Notes: a model not told the origin generated them from the letters alone. A stretch of DNA of 64,000 nt from Candidatus Rokuibacteriota bacterium (GCA_016200085.1 JACQFL010000045.1:29799-93798); one strand, 5' to 3'; numbered from the stretch's first letter, positions 1 to 11,949 are shown. Program-made: numbers and translations.

Positions 1-1
1 G

Positions 2-142
2 GAGGCCGCGCGGCGCGGGATCGCCATCGCGCAGAGCGAGCTGGTCGGCCTCGCGCCCCGCGCGGCCTTCGCCGGGCGCGATCCCGCGAGCGTGGGCCTC
101 GCGGCCCTGGGCGCCGAGCGCCTGCTGGACTCCTGGCTCTAG
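2..142 (+). CDS. ftcD: Glutamate formimidoyltransferase, C-terminal end only
   Basis: This is the last 46 codons of a gene that begins before the window; the stop is TAG at 140-142. The fragment contains GIAIAQSELVGLAP, which resembles the GVxVAxSEIVGLVP segment of glutamate formimidoyltransferase (FtcD), the enzyme that moves the formimino group of N-formimino-glutamate to tetrahydrofolate in histidine breakdown. The family assignment rests on this short tail, so it is moderate. The gene converges on the DUF2889 gene, with a hairpin repeat between them. Confidence 0.6.
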   Translation, partial: EAARRGIAIAQSELVGLAPRAAFAGRDPASVGLAALGAERLLDSWL

Positions 143-151
143 TTGAACTCC

Positions 152-213
152 GGGCGCCCCCCAGACCCCCCGACGCTCGGAACGCCCCGGGGAACCCGGG
201 GCTCCTCTCGATT
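152..213. repeat. Intergenic hairpin repeat, copy A
   Basis: This is one of four related copies (others at 29548-29614, 29625-29695 and 59349-59422). It holds a C-rich block with CAGACCCCC, the motif ACGCTCGG, and a hairpin of GCCCCGGG and CCCGGGGC arms around GAA, ending CTCGATT. It sits 19 bases beyond the stop of the minus-strand DUF2889 gene, in the same orientation to its neighbour as the other copies. There is no T tract, so it is not an ordinary intrinsic terminator. Confidence 0.6.
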
Positions 214-232
214 CTCCCGGCAGGCTCCTGGC

Positions 233-1126
233 CTAGCCGGAGGCCAGCTTCAGGAGATCGGCGGTCAGGTCGTAGAGCTGGGCGCAGCCGGTCGCGCCCC
301 CGAGGAGCGTCTGGATGCGCGTGCGCAGCCCGCCGTCCAGCCGCTCGCCGACGAGCGAGGCGATCCGGCCCTGGGGCTCCGAGCAGATCCCCGCGTACGG
401 CAGCCGCGGCGTCATCGAGTCGGCGCGCACGATCCGGCCCGTGGCCGTGTCGACCTCGTAGGTGACGTCGAAGCCGTGGACGTTGTCGTGCATGGACTGG
501 AAGAGGCGGAGCCGCTCGCCCTCCGCGGCGCGCACCCGCTCCAGCCGCGCCACCTTGCGGCGCACGAAGATGCGCTCCTGCCCGGGGCGCGGGCTGTAGA
601 AATCGGGATGCATCGACGCTGCGACCGTGCGCGTCGCGAACAGCGCGCGGCCGGCGGCGCTGTAGGTGAAGCAGGAGTCGGGAAGATCGACCCACCCCGT
701 GGTGTCGAGCTCCCAGCACGCCTCCGGGCCGGCGAGCGCGCGCTCGGCGCGCTCCCGGGGCAGCTTGGCGACCTGCCGGCTGAGGCGCGCGATCTCGACG
801 GCGGCATCGACCACGAGCGCGCTGCCGGCGCCGCGCCCGGTCGCCTCCGCCACGCGACGGGTGAAGCCGGCCACCATCGCCGCGCCGGCGAGATCCGCGA
901 AGCCCTTCGTCACCGCGGCGTCGACCTCACCCGCGAGCGGGTGACACGCCGCCGCGAGGATCCGGTAGTCGGGCGACGGCAGCGCGGTGGCCGTCACTTC
1001 CACCTCGCGGTCGGGCTCGCGCAGGCGCACCGTGTGTCGCAAGGCCTGGCCGGGCGCGTCGTCGATCCAGCCGTCCATCACGCGCTCCCACCGCTCGCGC
1101 CCGATCAGCCGAGGGACGGCGATCAT
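233..1126 (-). CDS. DUF2889 family protein
   Basis: The 297-residue product ends with GGATGCAQLYDLTADLL, which resembles the C-terminal GCxHLxxL segment of DUF2889 proteins, and the middle holds the conserved pattern around MTPRLPYAGICSEP. No signal peptide, membrane segment or catalytic motif of known function is visible, and the function of the family is unknown to me. It is the last gene of the apparent csoR-copA-YHS operon, starting 13 bases after the YHS gene, so copper-linked co-expression is inferred from position only. A hairpin repeat follows its stop. Confidence 0.6.
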   Translation of the reverse strand: MIAVPRLIGRERWERVMDGWIDDAPGQALRHTVRLREPDREVEVTATALPSPDYRILAAACHPLAGEVDAAVTKGFADLAGAAMVAGFTRRVAEATGRGAGSALVVDAAVEIARLSRQVAKLPRERAERALAGPEACWELDTTGWVDLPDSCFTYSAAGRALFATRTVAASMHPDFYSPRPGQERIFVRRKVARLERVRAAEGERLRLFQSMHDNVHGFDVTYEVDTATGRIVRADSMTPRLPYAGICSEPQGRIASLVGERLDGGLRTRIQTLLGGATGCAQLYDLTADLLKLASG

Positions 1127-1139
1127 CCCCCCGGGGCCC

Positions 1140-1313
1140 TCATCGCGGGTGCCCGCCGGCGGGGCCGCCGCCGGCGAGGTACCGGTCGGGCTCGCGATCG
1201 AACGCCTTCTTGCAGCCCACCGCGCAGAAGTAATACGTCCGGCCCTGGTAGCTCGACTGCGCCGCCGCCTGGGCGGGCTCGACGGTCATCTTGCACACGG
1301 GATCGACAGCCAT
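1140..1313 (-). CDS. Small YHS-domain metal-binding protein
   Basis: A 57-residue protein starts ATG at 1313 and reads MAVDPVCKMTVEP, then YYFCAVGCKKAF and a final P-x-x-YL. This is the full YHS signature (DPVCxM ... Y-FC-x2-C-x3-F-x3-P-x2-Y). YHS domains bind metal through the conserved cysteines and are often attached to, or encoded beside, copper-transporting ATPases. The gene lies 19 bases behind copA and belongs to the same operon, which supports a role in copper binding or delivery, although this is inferred. It is under 60 codons and easily missed. Confidence 0.85.
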   Translation of the reverse strand: MAVDPVCKMTVEPAQAAAQSSYQGRTYYFCAVGCKKAFDREPDRYLAGGGPAGGHPR

Positions 1314-1332
1314 GACGACCTCCTGGGCCGGA

Positions 1333-3597
<2,265 letters not shown>

Positions 3598-3599
3598 GC

Positions 3600-3881
3600 C
3601 TAGCGGCCTCCGAAGCGCGCGAAGACGTCGAGCAGCTCGTCGATCTTCCGCTGCCGGTCGCCCCGCGAGCCCGAGCGGAGCGCGTCGGACACGCACGACT
3701 CGATGTGGCGGCCCAGCAGCAGCTTCTGCACCTGCTCGAGCGCCCCCTGCACCGCGGAGATCTGGAGCAGGACGTCCACGCAGTACGCCTCGCTCCCGAT
3801 CATCCGCTGCAGCCCCTGCACCTGCCCCTCGATGCGCCGCAGCCGCCCCAGCGCCTTGCCCTTGGTCTCGCCGTCGATCAC
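3600..3881 (-). CDS. csoR: CsoR-family copper-sensing repressor
   Basis: The 93-residue, all-helical product has the Cys34-His59-Cys63 triad (contexts [15 protein letters not shown]) that binds Cu+ in CsoR, and the conserved [11 protein letters not shown] near its N-terminus. CsoR represses copper-export operons and lets go when Cu+ binds. I take GTG at 3881 as the start because the family is about 90 residues long, and because a longer reading to 4046 would run through the operator at 3888-3902 and half of the long inverted repeat. copA starts 3 bases after its stop. RcnR/FrmR relatives are less likely because they use other ligand residues. Confidence 0.9.
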   Translation of the reverse strand: MIDGETKGKALGRLRRIEGQVQGLQRMIGSEAYCVDVLLQISAVQGALEQVQKLLLGRHIESCVSDALRSGSRGDRQRKIDELLDVFARFGGR

Positions 3882-3887
3882 CGTCAA

Positions 3888-3902
3888 TACCCCCAGGGGG
3901 TA
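3888..3902 (-). promoter_or_regulatory. Putative CsoR operator overlapping the csoR ribosome-binding site
   Basis: TACCCCC-A-GGGGGTA is a perfect 15-base palindrome of the TACCC/GGGTA type used by CsoR repressors. It ends six bases before the csoR GTG start, and on the minus strand its GGGGG half lies about eight bases upstream of that codon, so it also looks like the ribosome-binding site. CsoR binding here would autoregulate the operon. Confidence 0.65.
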
Positions 3903-3950
3903 ATTGTCGAACCGGACGCCAATCATGTCAAGCGGCGATCGGGCGCCGCC

Positions 3951-4087
3951 GCGCGCGAGGGTGGGGCAGGGGCTCGGGAAGCCGTTGGGTACGGGGAATA
4001 TCGTCGAACGTGTCACGCGGCGCGCGGACACGCCCATCGAGACCACAGTCAGTCGGCTTCCCGAGCCCCTGCCCCACCCTCGCGCGC
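3951..4087. repeat. 34-bp perfect inverted repeat with 69-base spacer
   Basis: Arms 3951-3984 and 4054-4087 are exact reverse complements over 34 bases. Inside the spacer lies a second, smaller inverted repeat (CGTGTC at 4009-4014, GACACG at 4027-4032). The outer arm ends 14 bases past the stop of the small gene that closes the mreB-rng cluster, and the other arm begins about 70 bases upstream of csoR. It could insulate the two minus-strand operons or be a small non-autonomous element; no transposase or target duplication is seen. Confidence 0.8.
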
Positions 4088-4101
4088 GACGCTCACGCCG
4101 A

Positions 4102-4467
4102 TCAGTCGAACAAGGACGGCTGCTGGCCCGGCGGCGCCGCCCGGCGCCGGCGCACGCCCTTCCGCGTGCCGCGTTGCGACGCCCGCTTCGCGCGCGTCCC
4201 CGGCGGCGCGGGGCGGGGCAGCTTCCAGCCCTTCTGGGTCGCGATGCGCTCGCCCTGCTTGATGACCATGAGGTCCACCAGCCGCGCGAGCGGGTTGCGG
4301 AGGAGGCCGAGGTACTTCGGCCAGTACCTCGGCGACATCGCCAGCGTGCGCATCTGGTCGAGCGCGATCGTCAGGGCGGCCCGATCGCCCTTCTTCGACG
4401 CCTGGCGCAGCTCCCTCAGGATCGTCGCGGTGTTGATCCGGGAGGGGGACGTTCGCGCCGGGCTCAT
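4102..4467 (-). CDS. Small basic protein of unknown function
   Basis: I do not recognise this 121-residue protein. Residues 1-75 look helical, with TILRELRQASKKGDRAAL and a conserved-looking PRYWPKYLGLLRNPLARLVDL. The rest is a very basic, Arg/Lys/Pro-rich tail that ends QQPSLFD. That ending matches the bacterial sliding-clamp binding pentapeptide (Q-x-[SD]-L-F), which hints at DNA association, but this is inference. It begins 13 bases after the rng stop and appears to be the last gene of the mreB-rng run. Confidence 0.6.
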   Translation of the reverse strand: MSPARTSPSRINTATILRELRQASKKGDRAALTIALDQMRTLAMSPRYWPKYLGLLRNPLARLVDLMVIKQGERIATQKGWKLPRPAPPGTRAKRASQRGTRKGVRRRRAAPPGQQPSLFD

Positions 4468-4480
4468 GTCGTGGGCTCCA

Positions 4481-6004
4481 TCACCGGAGGTGGATCTCGT
4501 ACTCCTCGCGCGGCTGCTGCGCGCCCGCCTTCTGCACGGTGACCTTGCGATCGACGATGTGCGCGAGCCGATCGAGGGCCTCCCGGGCGTCGCCGTGCAG
4601 ATAGTCGGCCAGCTCGCCGTGCACGCGGATCACCACCTCCCCGCCCGCGGGCGCCTCCGCGGCCTTCTGGCGGGCGGCGCGGAAGATCTCCTCGGCCAGG
4701 GTCGCGTCGGACTTGACGGCCGCGGCGCCCCGGCACGTCGGGCAGACCACGGAGACCAGCGAGCGGAGGTCCTGACGCACGCGCTTGCGCGTCATCTCGA
4801 CCAGGCCGAGCTCCGAGATGTCGAGCACGTTCGTGCGCGCCTTGTCCTCGGCGAAGGCCTTCTGCACGGCGCGGTTCACCTGCTCGCGGTGCTCGGCCGA
4901 TTCCATGTCGATGAGATCGATGATGATGATCCCGCCGAGGTCGCGCAAGCGGACCTGGCGCGCGACCTCGGTCACCGCCTCCAGGTTGATCTTGAGCACG
5001 GTCTGCTCGAAGTCGCGCTTGCCCACGTACTTGCCGCTGTTGACGTCGATGGAGACCAGCGCCTCCGTCTGGTCGATGACGAGGTAGCCGCCGGACTTGA
5101 GCCAGACCCGTCGCCGCAGCGCCTTCTCGATCTCCTTCTCGATGCCGAGGCTCTCGAAGATCGGCGCGCGGCCCTCGTAGAGCTTCACCCGGTCCGCCTG
5201 CGCCGGCACCAGCGTCTCGCCGTACCTCACGCACTTGGCGTAGACCTCTCGGTCGTCCACCAGGAATTCTTCGACGTCGGGCGAGAACAGGTCACGGACC
5301 ACGCGAAAGGTGAGGTCGCCTTCCTCGTGCAGGGCGGCGGGCGCCGCCGCCTGCGCGTGACGCGCCTGGATCTGCGACCACAGGCGGCCGAGGAACTCCA
5401 CGTCGGCGGCAAACTCCTCCTCGCCCTTGCCCTCGGCGTTGGTGCGCACGATGTAGCCGCCGGGCGGCGGGGTCAGGCTGCGGATGGTGGTGCGCAGGCG
5501 CTCGCGCTCGCGCTCGTCGTGGATGCGGCGCGAGACGCCGATGTGGGTCGACTGCGGCATGTAGACCAGGTACCGGCCGGGCAGCGAGATGAAGGAGGTC
5601 ACCCGCGCGCCCTTGGTGCCGAGCGATTCCTTGGCCACCTGCACCAGCACCGTCTGCCCGCGGCGCAGCATGTCCTCGATGGGCGCGCGGGCCTCGCGCC
5701 GGGGCGCCTCGGCCTCCGCGTCCTCGTCGACGTCGGGGTCCTCGTCCTCGACGGGCGTCTCCCCCGACGCCTCCAGCCGGGCCGTGTAGTCGCCAGCGTA
5801 GAGGAAGGCGTCCTTGTGCAGGCCGAGGTCGACGAAGGCGGCCTGCATGCCAGGCAGCACGTTGGTGACGGTGCCCTTGTAGACGCTCCCTACGATCGAG
5901 CGGCGCGCGTGCCGCTCCAGGTAGAGATCGGTGAGGACGTTCTGGTCCTGGACGGCCACCCGGGTCTCGGTGAGGCCGGCGTTGACGACGATCCGTTTGC
6001 CCAC
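4481..6004 (-). CDS. rng: Ribonuclease E/G family endoribonuclease
   Basis: The 507-residue product is the length of RNase G (about 490) rather than RNase E. It has an N-terminal S1-type RNA-binding domain (GSVYKGTVTNVLPGMQAAFVDLG), the DNase I-like catalytic part with GGIIIIDLIDM and SIDVNSGKYVG, and a CPTCRG zinc-link pair near residue 424. It cleaves single-stranded AU-rich RNA, in rRNA 5'-end maturation and mRNA decay. It starts 49 bases after rodA; the link of rng with mre/rod genes is known in other bacteria. A short acidic insertion after about residue 70 (PVEDEDPDVDEDAEAE) is unusual. Confidence 0.92.
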   Translation of the reverse strand: MGKRIVVNAGLTETRVAVQDQNVLTDLYLERHARRSIVGSVYKGTVTNVLPGMQAAFVDLGLHKDAFLYAGDYTARLEASGETPVEDEDPDVDEDAEAEAPRREARAPIEDMLRRGQTVLVQVAKESLGTKGARVTSFISLPGRYLVYMPQSTHIGVSRRIHDERERERLRTTIRSLTPPPGGYIVRTNAEGKGEEEFAADVEFLGRLWSQIQARHAQAAAPAALHEEGDLTFRVVRDLFSPDVEEFLVDDREVYAKCVRYGETLVPAQADRVKLYEGRAPIFESLGIEKEIEKALRRRVWLKSGGYLVIDQTEALVSIDVNSGKYVGKRDFEQTVLKINLEAVTEVARQVRLRDLGGIIIIDLIDMESAEHREQVNRAVQKAFAEDKARTNVLDISELGLVEMTRKRVRQDLRSLVSVVCPTCRGAAAVKSDATLAEEIFRAARQKAAEAPAGGEVVIRVHGELADYLHGDAREALDRLAHIVDRKVTVQKAGAQQPREEYEIHLR

Positions 6005-6053
6005 GGCAGCACCTCGCCGGCGGGTCGCGCTCGCACGGGCCGCGCGCCTCGCC

Positions 6054-7145
6054 TCATTGGAACTGCCGCATCCGGACCGAGAGCAGGAGCCCCAGCCCCA
6101 TCAGGGACACCAGCATCGAGGAGCCTCCGTAGCTCATCAGCGGCAGGGGGATCCCGACGACCGGCAGCAGGCCGGTGACCATCCCGACGTTGATGAGCAC
6201 CTGGAAGGCGATGAGACCCGTCACGCCCAGCGCCACCAGCCGCCCGACGGGCTCCCGTGACGACGCGGCGATGTCGAAGCCGCGCACGAAGAGCAGGCCG
6301 TAGCAGGTGAGCAGCACGAGGCAGCCGACGAACCCCCACGTCTCGGCGAACACGGCGAAGATGAAATCCGTATGACGCTCCGGCAGGAAGGCCAGACGGC
6401 TCTGCGTCGCGCCCGCGACGCCCTTCCCCAGGAGCTGACCCGAACCGATCGCGATCTTGGCCTGGATCACGTTGTACGCGCTCCCGAGGGGATCGCGCAC
6501 CGGGTCCAGGTACACGAGGATGCGCTCGCGCTGGTAGTCCTTGAGGACCATCCAGGCGGCGGGCAGCGTCCCGAGCCCGGCGGCGGCGAGCGCGCCGAGC
6601 AGCTTCAGGCGGATGCCGGCGCCGACGAGGAGCGCGAGCAGCACCGGAACGAGCAGCAGCGCCGTGCCGAGATCGGGCTGCTTGACCACGAGCACGAAGG
6701 GCACGGCGGCGACGGGGAGCATCATGACGATGGCGGAGCCGCCGGGGGGCTGCGCCCACCGGGAGGTGAGGATCCACACCGCCATCAGGACGAAGCAGAG
6801 CTTGAAGAGCTCGGACGGCTGCACGGTGAGCGGTCCGAGCGCGATCCATCGGCGCGCGCCCGACACGCTTCGCCCGAGCGCGAAGACGGCGGCCAGGCCA
6901 CCGAGCCCCAGGAGGTAGAAGGCGGGCGCGGCGCGCACGAGCTTGCGGTAATCGAGGCTGGCCACCACGAGCAGGGCGAGGACGCCCAGCGCCGCCCACC
7001 CGAGCTGGCGCAGCGCGACGCCGCCCCCCGCCCGGCCGACGTTCAGGGTCGACAGCGTCGTGGCGCTCATGGCGACCAGGCCGGCCGTGGCGAGGAGCAG
7101 CGGCCAGTCGACGTTCTGGAGCAGCCGGCGATCGATGCCGATCAC
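6054..7145 (-). CDS. rodA: SEDS peptidoglycan glycosyltransferase RodA
   Basis: The 363-residue, roughly ten-segment membrane protein has the SEDS signatures SGARRWIALGPLTVQPSE and DRKD-like YQRERILVYLDP, plus FAETWGFVG. RodA polymerises lipid II into glycan strands in the elongasome, paired with PBP2. The start is GTG at 7145, whose GTGA overlaps the mrdA stop, so the two are translationally coupled. The partner encoded just upstream and the mreBCD genes before it fix the role as elongation rather than division (FtsW). Confidence 0.93.
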   Translation of the reverse strand: MIGIDRRLLQNVDWPLLLATAGLVAMSATTLSTLNVGRAGGGVALRQLGWAALGVLALLVVASLDYRKLVRAAPAFYLLGLGGLAAVFALGRSVSGARRWIALGPLTVQPSELFKLCFVLMAVWILTSRWAQPPGGSAIVMMLPVAAVPFVLVVKQPDLGTALLLVPVLLALLVGAGIRLKLLGALAAAGLGTLPAAWMVLKDYQRERILVYLDPVRDPLGSAYNVIQAKIAIGSGQLLGKGVAGATQSRLAFLPERHTDFIFAVFAETWGFVGCLVLLTCYGLLFVRGFDIAASSREPVGRLVALGVTGLIAFQVLINVGMVTGLLPVVGIPLPLMSYGGSSMLVSLMGLGLLLSVRMRQFQ

Positions 7146-8965
7146 GAGCCCGTGAACCCGGCCATCGCGACCTTCTCGAAGAAGATGGCGTTCAGGATCT
7201 GACGGGCGATCGGCGCCGCGGCCGCGCCGCCGTGGCCCCCGCGCTCGACGAAGACCACGACGACGACTTCCGGGTTCGGCGCCGGCGCGTAGGCGGCGAA
7301 CCAGGCGTGGTCCTGGCCCTTCTCGGATTTCGAGTTCGCCACGGTCTGGGCGGTGCCGGTCTTGCCCGCCACGTCGAGGCCGGGGATGCGCGCGGCCGTG
7401 CCCGTGCCGCCCTCGTTGACGACGCCCCACAGACCCTGCCGGAGCACGGCCCACACCATCGGCGAGAGCTCGACGTGGCCCATGACCCGGCCCGGATCGC
7501 TCCAGATCACGCCGCGTTCCGGCCGCTCGACCCGCTGCACGAGACGGGGCTTCCACAGGACGCCGCCGTTGGCCACCGCGGCCATGGCGCGCGCCACCTG
7601 CAACGGCGTGACGAGCAGGGCGCCCTGCCCGATCGCCATGTTGGCCACGTCGCCGGCCAGGAAGGCGCGGCGCCCGCGCCGGCCGGCGCGCGGCTCGGGA
7701 ATGAGCCCGATCTTCTCGCCGGACAGGTCGATGCCGGTGGCCCGGCCCAGGCCGAACGCCTGCGCGTAGCGCGCGATGGTGGTGCCGCCGACCTTGAGGC
7801 CCGCCTGATAGAAGAAGACGTCACAGGAATGCACGATGGCGCGGTGCAGGTCGACGGTGCCGTGGCCTTCTTTCTTCCAGTCGTGGAACGTGTGATCGCC
7901 CAGCGTGAATGCGCCCCCGCAGTGCACGCGGTCCATCGGCGCCAGCGAGCCTTCCTGCAGCCCGGCCGCGGTGACCACGACCTTGAAGACGGAGCCCGGC
8001 GGATACTGGCCCTGGATCACGCGGTTCAGCAGCGGCCGGTCGGGATCCTGCACGACGCGCAGCCACGCGGCGCGGTCGATGGTGCCGGTGAAGCGGTCGA
8101 TCTCGTACGCCGGGGTCGAGACCAGGGCGAGCACGTCGCCGCTGCGCGGATCCATGACCACCACCGCGCCGGCCTTGCCCTCCATCGCGCGCTCGGCCGT
8201 CTCCTGCACCCGGCGATCGATGGTGGTGACGACCTGCGCGCCCGGATTCGGCTCCGCCGCCTGCATGACCCGGATGGAGCGGCCCAGGGCATCGACCTCG
8301 ATGCGCTCGCCCCCGTCGCGCCCGCGCAGGTGCTCGTCGAGCACGCGCTCGAGCCCGCTCTGCCCGACCATGTCGCCCCGTCGGTACCGCCCCTGCTTCA
8401 GCTGGTCGTCGCTCGCCTCGCGGACGTAGCCGAGCAGGTGCGCCGCGAAGCGGCTGCTGGGGTAGGCGCGCTGCGGCTCGACCTCGACGATCACGCCGGG
8501 CAGCTCGAGCTTCCACTCCTCGACCTTGGCCACGTCGCTGAGACTCAGCCCGCGGCGCACCCGCACGGGCATCAACGACTCCGGCGGCACGCGCTCGACG
8601 GCGTCGACGAGCTCGCGGAAGGGAATGTCGAGGAGCGCGGCCACCCGGCCGAGCACGGCATCGCGCCGCTCGCGCTCGCGGTCCAGCTCGCGCGGGATCA
8701 GCGAGAGCGTGAAGGCCGGCCGGTTGTCGACGAGGGGCCGGCCGTGGCGGTCGAAGAGGATGCCGCGCGGCGCGGCGATGGGCCGCACGCGGATCCGGTT
8801 CTTGTCGGACGCGTCCAGGAACCGGCCACCCTCCAGGACTTGCAAATACCAGAGCTGGCCGACGATGGCGAACAGCGCGCCCACGACGACGGCGAAGACC
8901 GCCATGACGCGCGAGCGGCCGAGGTCCCGTCGGTCCGACGGAAACCGGGTGGGCGCGAGTCTCAC
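7142..8965 (-). CDS. mrdA: Penicillin-binding protein 2 (peptidoglycan transpeptidase)
   Basis: The 607-residue class B PBP has one N-terminal membrane anchor (about residues 20-42), a dimerisation/pedestal region, and a transpeptidase domain with the active-site serine in PPGSVFKVV, the SxN-like HSCDVFFYQ and the KTG box in GKTGTAQT. It cross-links peptides of side-wall peptidoglycan with RodA. It starts 4 bases after mreD ends and overlaps rodA by four bases. The order mreC-mreD-mrdA-rodA is the standard elongasome operon. Confidence 0.94.
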   Translation of the reverse strand: MRLAPTRFPSDRRDLGRSRVMAVFAVVVGALFAIVGQLWYLQVLEGGRFLDASDKNRIRVRPIAAPRGILFDRHGRPLVDNRPAFTLSLIPRELDRERERRDAVLGRVAALLDIPFRELVDAVERVPPESLMPVRVRRGLSLSDVAKVEEWKLELPGVIVEVEPQRAYPSSRFAAHLLGYVREASDDQLKQGRYRRGDMVGQSGLERVLDEHLRGRDGGERIEVDALGRSIRVMQAAEPNPGAQVVTTIDRRVQETAERAMEGKAGAVVVMDPRSGDVLALVSTPAYEIDRFTGTIDRAAWLRVVQDPDRPLLNRVIQGQYPPGSVFKVVVTAAGLQEGSLAPMDRVHCGGAFTLGDHTFHDWKKEGHGTVDLHRAIVHSCDVFFYQAGLKVGGTTIARYAQAFGLGRATGIDLSGEKIGLIPEPRAGRRGRRAFLAGDVANMAIGQGALLVTPLQVARAMAAVANGGVLWKPRLVQRVERPERGVIWSDPGRVMGHVELSPMVWAVLRQGLWGVVNEGGTGTAARIPGLDVAGKTGTAQTVANSKSEKGQDHAWFAAYAPAPNPEVVVVVFVERGGHGGAAAAPIARQILNAIFFEKVAMAGFTGS

Positions 8966-8969
8966 CAGC

Positions 8970-9458
8970 TCACGACACGCGGCGGCGGTAGGCCTCGACC
9001 CACGCCAGGCCGAGCGCGAGGACGGCGCCGATGAAGCCGTTGTAGAGCGCCTGAGGCAGGACCACGTACGTCATCAGCTCGCCGAAGGCGACCGGAAAGT
9101 GGAAGACCTTGAGCAGGGCGAAGCGCGCGAGCGCCTCCGCCACGGAGAGCAGCACGAGCCCGGGCACCTGCACGAGCGGCTGGGTGACGGAGAGCCGCGG
9201 CGCGGCGGCACCGATGACGAACCCCACGAGAGCCTTGGTCAGCGCCTGCACGCCGAGCAGCCCACCCCCGGCGACGTCCTGCATCAGGCCGACCACGGCG
9301 CCGGCCAGGCAGCCCGTCTCGGCGCCGCGGCGTAACGCCAGGAGCACGACGATGATCAGCGGGATGTCCGGGGTCACGACGCCGATGCGCAGCGCGGGCG
9401 CCAGGGTGACCTGGGCGATGCCGCCGCCGAACACGGTGAGCGCGAGCAGCGCCCGCAC
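8970..9458 (-). CDS. mreD: Rod shape-determining protein MreD
   Basis: The 162-residue hydrophobic protein has about five membrane segments and the MreD-type features PDIPLIIVVLLALRRG and a glycine-rich GLMQDVAGGGLLG. MreD is a small inner-membrane partner of MreC in the elongasome. Sequence conservation in this family is low, so the call leans on size, hydrophobicity and position between mreC (3 bases upstream) and mrdA. Confidence 0.88.
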   Translation of the reverse strand: MRALLALTVFGGGIAQVTLAPALRIGVVTPDIPLIIVVLLALRRGAETGCLAGAVVGLMQDVAGGGLLGVQALTKALVGFVIGAAAPRLSVTQPLVQVPGLVLLSVAEALARFALLKVFHFPVAFGELMTYVVLPQALYNGFIGAVLALGLAWVEAYRRRVS

Positions 9459-9461
9459 GGC

Positions 9462-10304
9462 CTAGCGCTCCGACCCGCCCGGAAAGAACGCGGTGAGGTC
9501 CTGCATGCGCTCGCCCGTCACCAGCAGCACCTCGTCGATCCTGGCGAAGTCGACGAGCGGCGCGAGCTGCGCGTAGTGGAAGAGCGCGGAGCCACGATCG
9601 TCGATGGCCGTCACCCGGCCGATGGGGATGCCGCGCGGGAACACGCCCGAGAGCCCCGCGGTGACCACGAGGTCGCCGGCCTGGATCCCGCCGCCCTCGC
9701 GGGCCAGGTACTTGAAGCGAATGGTGCCGCGCGGCTCGCCCTCGACGATGCCCGCGGTGCGGGTGCGCACGACGTGAGCGCCCACGGTGGACGCCGGATC
9801 GGTGAGGACCTGGACGATGGACGCCCCCGGGCGCACCTCGACCACCCGACCGACCAGACCCTCGGGCGAGATGACGGCGGTGAGCCGCGCGACCTGGTCC
9901 GCCCGGCCGCGGTTGACGGTGAGCGAGCGCACCCAGCCGCCCCACTCCCGCGCGATGACCTCGCCGGCCATGGTCGGCACGGGGAGCCGGTCGTGCAGCG
10001 CGAGCAGGCGGCGCAATCGCAGATTTTCCTCGGTGGTCTCGGAGACCCATAGCGACTCCACGCGGAGCTGGCGGTTCTCCTCGCGCAACCGGCGGTTCTC
10101 GCCGCGCACGTTCTTCCAGTCGAGATAGGTGGCCCACACCCCGTGGGCGGCGCGGTTGACGGCGGCGACGCCGCTCTGGACGGGGACCGTCACGCGGGCG
10201 AGCGCGTCGGCCGCGCCGGAGGCGTGACCGCGTGTCTGCAGGGACAGCAGGAGCAGACACAGCCCGGCCACGGAGCCGAGCAGGGTCAGCCGGCGAATCT
10301 TCAC
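9462..10304 (-). CDS. mreC: Rod shape-determining protein MreC
   Basis: The 280-residue protein has an N-terminal membrane anchor (about residues 8-25), a coiled-coil rich in RxENRxLRxEN (about 65-95), and the periplasmic beta-domain with LTVNRG and GLVGRVVEV. MreC links cytoplasmic MreB filaments to the periplasmic synthases PBP2/RodA and activates PBP2. It follows mreB by 28 bases and precedes mreD by 3. Confidence 0.93.
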   Translation of the reverse strand: MKIRRLTLLGSVAGLCLLLLSLQTRGHASGAADALARVTVPVQSGVAAVNRAAHGVWATYLDWKNVRGENRRLREENRQLRVESLWVSETTEENLRLRRLLALHDRLPVPTMAGEVIAREWGGWVRSLTVNRGRADQVARLTAVISPEGLVGRVVEVRPGASIVQVLTDPASTVGAHVVRTRTAGIVEGEPRGTIRFKYLAREGGGIQAGDLVVTAGLSGVFPRGIPIGRVTAIDDRGSALFHYAQLAPLVDFARIDEVLLVTGERMQDLTAFFPGGSER

Positions 10305-10332
10305 GAGACAGCCCCTCGACGGCGGCGAGCGG

Positions 10333-11737
<1,405 letters not shown>

Positions 11738-11766
11738 TTGACCGGCTTCCGGCGTTCGTGTAAACG
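11738..11766 (+). promoter_or_regulatory. Putative promoter of the first csp gene
   Basis: TTGACC at 11738-11743 is followed after 17 bases by TAAACG at 11761-11766. The -35 is good and the -10 weak. The predicted transcript would start near 11773, some 48 bases before the leader terminator-like hairpin and about 175 bases before the ATG. Confidence 0.4.
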
Positions 11767-11820
11767 TTACGCCGACTCTGGCACCACGGATGGGTTCACC
11801 GGCATCGAGACCGAGCGACA

Positions 11821-11857
11821 CGCTGCGCGAGATCCAGTTCGCGCGGCGTTTTTGTTT
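11821..11857 (+). terminator. Terminator-like hairpin in the leader of the first csp gene
   Basis: Arms 11821-11830 and 11839-11848 form a 10-bp stem with one G-U pair, an 8-base loop, and are followed by TTTTTGTTT. This is an intrinsic terminator in form. The only upstream plus-strand promoter candidate is that of the csp gene itself, so the hairpin probably attenuates csp or ends a short RNA. Confidence 0.65.
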
Positions 11858-11949
11858 GCCTTCCCGGAGGAAGGCGCCCCGCTCATGCGAGCGGGTGCAT
11901 CACGGGGCGGCGCGCCGCGCGCCCTCCCCGACAACGAGGTGCGAGGGCT

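Noticed and set aside
3882-4046. N-terminal extension of csoR to 4046
   Set aside because: It would translate the operator and one arm of the long inverted repeat and add 55 residues not found in CsoR proteins.
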